From: CALMSM01 sp964534095
GTDB lineage: Bacteria; Patescibacteriota; Saccharimonadia; Saccharimonadales; CALMSM01
NCBI GenBank assembly: GCA_964534095.1
Contig: CAZHPF010000036.1
Location: 1 to 8,835, forward strand
Direction of reading: 5' to 3'
DNA length: 8,835 bases
The notes beneath the pieces were generated by a model. It was given only the letters and a program-made list of their open reading frames with translations. It was not told the DNA's origin and made no database searches. Both the position numbers and the translations under genes were made by a program. Of the stretch, positions 4,799-8,835 are shown one piece after another. Position 1 is the stretch's first letter, and each line of letters begins with the position of its first letter.

Positions 4799-5173
4799 CT
4801 ATAAGAATTTTTTTACAATTTCAGCGAACTCTTTAGGGGTTAGTTTTTGCGTGTCAAAATAAGCTTCAACACCGAGAGCTTTTGCTCGGTTTACTGTATC
4901 TGCGTCGTAAAGCCCACTTAAGATAATGATATTTAGGTTTTGTGTTGCCGGGTTTTGCTTAATTGCTTCAATCATCTCAAGACCATTCATTTCAGTCAGC
5001 ATAAGTTCAGTTATAATCAAATCTGGCTTCCACTCTTGTGTAGCTGCTAATCCTTCCTTCCCGCTGCGTGCATTTTTTACTTCATAACCTTCGTGCTCGA
5101 ACTTTATTCGATACATCAATGAAATTGTTTTGTCGCTGTGAACAAAAAGTATTTTTTTCTTGGCGTCACCCAT
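4799..5173 (-). CDS. Stand-alone pseudo-receiver (CheY-like) protein
   Basis: This 124-residue single receiver domain has no output domain. It follows the alternating strand and helix plan of CheY: KKILFVHSD, EGYEVKNARSGKEGLAA, PDLIITELMLTEMNG, NIIILSG, ALGVEAYF, LTPKEFAEIVKKFL. The catalytic pocket is altered. The acidic pair after the first strand is His12-Ser13, with Asp14 displaced. The phosphoacceptor Asp of the PDLIxxDL motif is Glu56. The usual Pro of the following LMP is Thr60. The Ser/Thr switch is kept as Ser86. The Lys-Pro after strand five is replaced by TQKL, with Lys110 one place shifted. It therefore probably cannot be phosphorylated and may act as a constitutive or ligand-controlled docking module. 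It converges with the LysE gene. No clear Shine-Dalgarno precedes the ATG, and its leader is AT-rich. Confidence 0.85.
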   Translation of the reverse strand: MGDAKKKILFVHSDKTISLMYRIKFEHEGYEVKNARSGKEGLAATQEWKPDLIITELMLTEMNGLEMIEAIKQNPATQNLNIIILSGLYDADTVNRAKALGVEAYFDTQKLTPKEFAEIVKKFL

Positions 5174-5298
5174 GAACTAATAATAACAAACCATTCAAAA
5201 ACAAATATAATATCTAAGTTCTAAATGTTTTGTATACTTGAGGTGGAAAGGCTTGTGTTCAGCAGCTACTTGCGAGAGGACATAAGTCTTTTCTTTTT

Positions 5299-5327
5299 AA
5301 CCTCTGTTTCTAACAGAAACGGAGGTT
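5299..5327 (-). other. Stable hairpin directly after the transfer ATPase stop codon
   Basis: AACCTCTGTTTC (5299-5310) pairs with GAAACGGAGGTT (5316-5327): 12 pairs including one T-G, with a 5-base loop. It begins one base after the TGA of the VirD4-like gene. On the minus strand it is followed by AAAAAGAAAA, not by U residues, so it would not be a standard terminator. It may stabilise the 3' end or act with another termination mechanism. Confidence 0.55.
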
Positions 5328-5328
5328 G

Positions 5329-7953
5329 TCAGGCGACCTCGGGACTAGCATCTAGCTCATTAAAACCTTTTTTGGTCGCCTGAGTTTTCTTGCGTTGGCG
5401 TGGTTGGATTTCGCTTTTTGGCGGATCCTTCTTAACCAGCTCCACAAACTTAGGCGTCTCCGGTTTTTTGGTATACAACTCTTGCGATGATGCAACGACC
5501 CTTCGGGCCATCTCATTACTGCCTGTGTTTTCCAGTAGTAAGGTCATACCAGACATTGGCTCCTGAGCTTGTACGGCTGCTATGCGAGCGTAGAAGTTAT
5601 AAGCTGGCAGGTTTGCAATTTCACCTTGCTCAATATAGGGCTGAAACAGCGGCAACATGTAACGCTCGTCGGCTGGGCTGCCAGAACGGAAGCAAACTAC
5701 CGTGCCGACGTTAGCCAAAATAATGTCCACTAGGCGCTGCTGGTCTTGCTGTGAGGTCGATTGCTCGGCCATAGTCAAGAAAAGTTTATACTTGCGAGCT
5801 TCGGAGAGCATCTGTACAAAGCTTATAGTGGCGAAGTTTTGAAACTCGTCCACGTATAGATAGTATGGTGTGCGTTCTACTTGTTGCAGTCGCGCCCGTC
5901 TCAGTGATGCAACTTGAAGTTTAGCCAGCATAGTTGTCCCAAAGAGTGTTGACGTATCTTCCCCAAGCAGCCCCTTTGAAAAGTTGCAAATGAGTATTTT
6001 CTTACCTGTCAGAATGTCGTCAAAATCAATAGTGGACTTCTCTTGTTCGAGCACGCGCTTTGCACTAGCAGAGAACAAGAACCGACCAATCTTGGCCGTG
6101 ATACCGGCTGCCATCTTGACCCGCTGAAACTCGCCAGCTTTGCCAAGTTCGTTTTTCCAGAAGTTTTTAAGATGTTCGTCCTTTAATTCACGAACAACAC
6201 TGCGCCGAAACTTAGCGTCATTCAAGAGCTCAAAAATAGTAAACAGGGTTGGCGCTTCAAGCGTCAATGCTGTTTGGATAGCATTACGGAGCACGTACTC
6301 GATACGATGACCGCCGCTATCATCGTCAGAGAATATCTTGCGCATGACTGAAATAGCAGACTCCGTAATGATATCTTTTTCTCTCAGCAGATCATCACCC
6401 GACAACCCTGGCGCCAGCTCCAGCAGGTTTACACCTATCGGGTGTGTCAGATCATCAGGGTTAATGTATATTACGTCCTTTATTCGATTCTCAGGGATAT
6501 GGTGCAAGATTGTCTCGGCAAGATCACCGTGGGGGTCTAATACGGCTACGCCTTTGCCGCTTTTTATGTCCTGGATGATGCCGTAAAGCAGCATAGTAGT
6601 TTTACCGTTGCCGGTGCCGCCAATAATATAGACGTGCCGCTCCCGTTCGGCTGCTGTTAAACCAATACTAGTTACCGAACCGTGGTGCTTGTTTTGTCCA
6701 AGCAGAATATCCAGCGTTGAACCATTCTTTAGCGATACCGGAGCCGGCAGGGTGCGGCTCAAAGACTTCACAACGTTTTCAGTTTTGGCGGTCACCGAAT
6801 GAGGAAAATGGTAGAGGCTCGATAACTCAGAAGCAGCAAGTGTGTTCGGTGATCGCATAAGAGATGGTAGACGATGCATGAAAGCTAATTGCTGCTTGCG
6901 CTTGAGCAAGCCATAGCGGGCTCGGCGCATCTTAAAGCCTTGATACTTGGGTACGCTAAACAAGCTAAAAGCTGATTGAATACTCCGTTTGCGACTGCGT
7001 AACTCTTGCTTGCTATCACAGGCAAGCAAAACCCTTATATCTACCCTAAATAGTGGCTGGCTCAGTTTATTATGGATAGATTCAACTAACTCATGCTCGA
7101 AGTAGCTCAATGTCCGCACCGGCTTAATTCTTTTGGCCACCTGTTTTTCATATTCCAAATCCTTTTGAGAGCCATAGTGCTGATTTTTAGAGACACCATG
7201 ATAGCCGTCACCAATAGCATCAACGATCCCAAACAATGCGGTGTTTATGCCGTTGGTAATAACTGGCAGATGGTTCTTAGGATGGCCGAGTTTGGGTAGT
7301 AAGTCTTCGTTGTTGAGAATCTTATTGCGCAGCTCGTCCGCTTCGCGCAGACGAACCGGTGTCACGACGAGCTGCAGGGACATCAACTCGCTTGGTGAGA
7401 GCTTGGTCATGGCGCTAGTAATGTAGCTGATTGGATCATGGCTCTCGAGTGCCTCGAGTCCTTGCAAGGGATAGGCAAAATGCTCAGATTGCTTAAATTC
7501 GATTACACGATTCTTCTTATTTATATAGTCCGGTAAATAATCATTTACTCGGCTGACTTTTACATCAGATACATAGGCAATGATAGCCTGCTCAATGGAA
7601 GCCGCCTGGTTCTGACTGACCCGCATGATAAAGCGAATACCGTCCTTGCGGGTGGAAACGATTTCAAGAGCGAAAACGTTTTTACGCAGTAGGAATCGAT
7701 CAATGAGACGCCGAGTGATACCAAGACCATGCAGAACTGCAAACAATTGCTGGGTAGCTTGAGGAGTCCGATCAGTTTGAGTCGGAGGCGTTATTTCTAT
7801 GTAGGCAACTTTTTGCCGAAGTAGCCGCACAAAGTTATAGATTTTGAGCGCTAGCCAGCTAAGCGATGTGGCGCAAACAACCAATAGAACCAAAGCGACA
7901 ATTCGTGGCAGGAGTGAGGCCAGATTAGTGAGTTGTGGGTAGAATTCTCTCAA
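5329..7953 (-). CDS. VirD4/TraG-like type IV secretion ATPase (coupling protein) with long N-terminal region
   Basis: This protein probably couples substrate DNA or protein to the transfer channel at the inner membrane, using ATP. A TTG start at 7953 is preferred because AAAGGAG lies five bases upstream. It gives 874 residues. A TTG at 7977 in the same frame lacks this site. One hydrophobic segment (about 16-38) anchors the N-terminus. A region of about 400 residues follows with no motif I can name. The ATPase domain has Walker A GGTGNGKTT (445-453), then VAVLDPHGD (470-478), Walker B YYLYVDEF (697-704) and the TraG/TraD C-terminal 'TraM recognition' block FVQMLSEARKYKLFLTMAEQ (712-731) with a following Gln-rich SQQDQQ. 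The tail (about 835-874) is Lys/Pro-rich and probably disordered. It overlaps the M23 gene by 29 bases and ends the operon. A HerA/FtsK-like pump role cannot be excluded. Confidence 0.85.
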   Translation of the reverse strand: MREFYPQLTNLASLLPRIVALVLLVVCATSLSWLALKIYNFVRLLRQKVAYIEITPPTQTDRTPQATQQLFAVLHGLGITRRLIDRFLLRKNVFALEIVSTRKDGIRFIMRVSQNQAASIEQAIIAYVSDVKVSRVNDYLPDYINKKNRVIEFKQSEHFAYPLQGLEALESHDPISYITSAMTKLSPSELMSLQLVVTPVRLREADELRNKILNNEDLLPKLGHPKNHLPVITNGINTALFGIVDAIGDGYHGVSKNQHYGSQKDLEYEKQVAKRIKPVRTLSYFEHELVESIHNKLSQPLFRVDIRVLLACDSKQELRSRKRSIQSAFSLFSVPKYQGFKMRRARYGLLKRKQQLAFMHRLPSLMRSPNTLAASELSSLYHFPHSVTAKTENVVKSLSRTLPAPVSLKNGSTLDILLGQNKHHGSVTSIGLTAAERERHVYIIGGTGNGKTTMLLYGIIQDIKSGKGVAVLDPHGDLAETILHHIPENRIKDVIYINPDDLTHPIGVNLLELAPGLSGDDLLREKDIITESAISVMRKIFSDDDSGGHRIEYVLRNAIQTALTLEAPTLFTIFELLNDAKFRRSVVRELKDEHLKNFWKNELGKAGEFQRVKMAAGITAKIGRFLFSASAKRVLEQEKSTIDFDDILTGKKILICNFSKGLLGEDTSTLFGTTMLAKLQVASLRRARLQQVERTPYYLYVDEFQNFATISFVQMLSEARKYKLFLTMAEQSTSQQDQQRLVDIILANVGTVVCFRSGSPADERYMLPLFQPYIEQGEIANLPAYNFYARIAAVQAQEPMSGMTLLLENTGSNEMARRVVASSQELYTKKPETPKFVELVKKDPPKSEIQPRQRKKTQATKKGFNELDASPEVA

Positions 7954-8590
7954 GGGTGCTCCTTTCCGGTATGCCAACCATGAAAATCCGCGGATTGACT
8001 GGAATGCCGTAGACCATAATTTGAAAATGCAGATGTGGCCCGGTTGATTCGCCGGTACTACCCATCAGACCAATGATGTTACCCGGCTTGACGTCTTGGC
8101 CTTCAAGTGCCAGCGCGGTCGCCAAATGACAGTAGAGTGACGTGATGTTGTGCTGGTGCTGAAGTTTGACGTAAATACCGCAGTCACCACCACCGTCATA
8201 ATCAACTTTTATGACCTTACCATCAATAAAAGGCGTGACTGGTTCACCGCTCAACCCAAAGGGGTTAGCGATATCGATGCCGGTGTGCGGCCCGAGGCCT
8301 CTATTTTTACGCCACGGCTCCCAGGCGCCGAATTCATCACTAACATAGCCCTTGGTCGGCCAGACCGTCGATAGCTCTACATCAGCCACCTTTTCGCCGT
8401 CAGGATTAAAGATCTCGACTAGATGAGTAATCGGGTTTAGACCGGCAAGAGCTTCACTGACCAGCGCCAGTCCAGAGCCAGCAAACACCACCACAGCCAT
8501 AATTGGCAACGAAATTATCACCGCCAATGTCGCTAAGACTATCTTTAGCTCATAGTTCTTGGCGCGGAATAGCCACCGGAAAAAGATCAT
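7925..8590 (-). CDS. Membrane-anchored M23 family metallopeptidase
   Basis: This 221-residue protein probably cleaves peptide cross-links of peptidoglycan to let the transfer apparatus through the wall. A short basic N-terminus precedes one strong hydrophobic segment (about 17-39), acting as a signal anchor with the rest outside. The M23 (LytM/lysostaphin-type) domain fills about 80-205. The Zn ligands are in HTGID (His102, Asp106) and HLHF (His188), with His186 and the YCHL histidine (His155) as the expected catalytic pair. GSTGESTGPHLHF is the usual signature, so it should be active. No LysM, SH3 or SLT domain is attached. The ATG overlaps the stop of the VirB4-like gene (ATGA), and its own 3' end overlaps the next ATPase gene, so the three are one coupled operon. 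It likely replaces the lytic transglycosylase VirB1 of other systems. Confidence 0.92.
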   Translation of the reverse strand: MIFFRWLFRAKNYELKIVLATLAVIISLPIMAVVVFAGSGLALVSEALAGLNPITHLVEIFNPDGEKVADVELSTVWPTKGYVSDEFGAWEPWRKNRGLGPHTGIDIANPFGLSGEPVTPFIDGKVIKVDYDGGGDCGIYVKLQHQHNITSLYCHLATALALEGQDVKPGNIIGLMGSTGESTGPHLHFQIMVYGIPVNPRIFMVGIPERSTLERILPTTH

Positions 8591-8835
8591 AGATGATACA
8601 ACTCCGCTGGGTTAGTAGTAATGAGGGGATGCTCTTTTTCGGAAGCCACAACTTTAACGGCAACATGATTCTGATCAGCAATGATGAGGGCGTCACCTTT
8701 TTCACAGGTTAAGAGGAAATTTTCCTCGTACTCACTTAAATGAAACTCCGAGACAACATTCTTAATTGTGGTGGTGTCTTGGCGCATCAGAATACGCAAT
8801 GAACTCTGGGAGGCTATGGCACGGCCGTAGTCACT
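8587..8835 (-). CDS. VirB4-like type IV secretion ATPase, C-terminal fragment (cut by window edge)
   Basis: The frame stays open from the TGA at 8587 to the window end, giving the last 82 residues of a longer protein. The visible part reads GRAIASQSSLRILMRQD, then a helical segment with FHLSEYEENFLLTCEKGDAL, then IIADQNHVAVKVVAS and ITTNPAEL. This is the characteristic C-terminal end of VirB4/TraC/CagE-type ATPases, where 'S-x-x-LLMKQ', 'LS..E..FLL...KGE.L' and 'HVxVxVxAS..E..LITTNP' follow the RecA-like core. The Walker motifs are upstream and outside the window. A reading starting at TTG 8799 would give only a 70-residue piece, but it is clearly the tail of the longer gene. VirB4 energises assembly of the pilus and channel. 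Its stop overlaps the M23 start codon. Confidence 0.85.
   Translation of the reverse strand, partial: SDYGRAIASQSSLRILMRQDTTTIKNVVSEFHLSEYEENFLLTCEKGDALIIADQNHVAVKVVASEKEHPLITTNPAELYHL

Larger units (their letters stand above)
142..8835. mobile_element. Probable integrative and conjugative element, one end (partial)
   Basis: This is inferred from gene content. A large serine recombinase sits next to a tRNA gene, followed by small DNA-binding proteins, a replication-relaxation family protein, accessory cargo and a type IV secretion cluster (VirB4-like, M23 peptidase, VirD4-like). The left boundary is placed only approximately, somewhere between the tRNA terminator and the recombinase stop. 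The right end lies outside the window. No attachment-site pair was identified, and a plasmid or a chromosomally fixed secretion locus remains possible. Confidence 0.5.

Noticed and set aside
4679..4804. A 41-codon GTG-started frame over repeat copy 2 whose first residues (YYLASSGSRRTL) resemble a frame over copy 1 (YYLASPGSRRTL).
   Set aside because: The likeness follows from the DNA repeat itself. Six of the seven base differences change an amino acid and only one is silent, so there is no sign of protein-level selection, and the ribosome binding site is weak.
5255..5389. A 44-codon GTG-started plus-strand frame with GGAAAGG just upstream.
   Set aside because: It runs through the hairpin and antisense into the 3' end of the transfer ATPase gene and its product has no recognisable composition or motif.
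1..8835. CRISPR array, insertion sequence transposase or rRNA.
   Set aside because: No regularly spaced repeats, no DDE or HUH transposase motifs and no rRNA-like sequence were found.

Overview
The window looks like one end of an integrated conjugative element in a small-genome bacterium of the Patescibacteria (Candidate Phyla Radiation), most likely Saccharibacteria-like. This is inferred from style, not from a marker gene. The signs are a minimal type IV secretion cluster (VirB4-like ATPase, M23 peptidase, VirD4/TraG-like ATPase), overlapping genes, TTG and GTG starts, moderate GC with AT-rich control regions, and a replication-relaxation-type winged-helix protein. TGA is used as a normal stop in several genes, which argues against the UGA-recoding CPR lineages.

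Left edge (1-161): an intact tRNA-Gln(UUG) with encoded CCA, followed by a rho-independent terminator. This may be the chromosomal flank of the element. Next, on the minus strand (162-1873), is a two-gene operon with an ATGA overlap: a 72-residue unknown protein, then a 498-residue large serine recombinase. Upstream of it (1942-2145, minus) is a 67-residue ribbon-helix-helix protein. A 9-bp-arm hairpin lies between the two transcription units. A near-perfect 21-bp inverted repeat flanks the ribbon-helix-helix gene.

The AT-rich 256-bp control region (2146-2401) carries repeated ACTAA motifs and a TTTACCC/GGGTAAA dyad. It leads into a plus-strand replication-relaxation family gene (2402-3172). 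That gene converges with an NTF2/SnoaL-like gene, and their stop codons share the four bases TTAA.

The middle (3600-5173) is cargo-like: an 89-residue GWSNRETW protein (minus), a LysE-type exporter (plus) and a stand-alone receiver protein whose phosphoacceptor Asp is replaced by Glu (minus). The exporter is bracketed by two 64-bp direct repeats that are 57/64 identical, each running into an unrelated hairpin at the same relative position.

The right half (5329-8835, minus) is a transfer operon read toward the left: the C-terminus of a VirB4-like ATPase (cut by the window edge), a membrane-anchored M23 endopeptidase, and a VirD4/TraG-like ATPase with a long N-terminal region. The genes overlap by 4 and 29 bases. 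Together the parts suggest integration and excision (recombinase), regulation (ribbon-helix-helix, winged-helix), cell-wall opening and DNA or protein export (M23 and ATPases), and accessory cargo. No relaxase or other transfer components are visible here.
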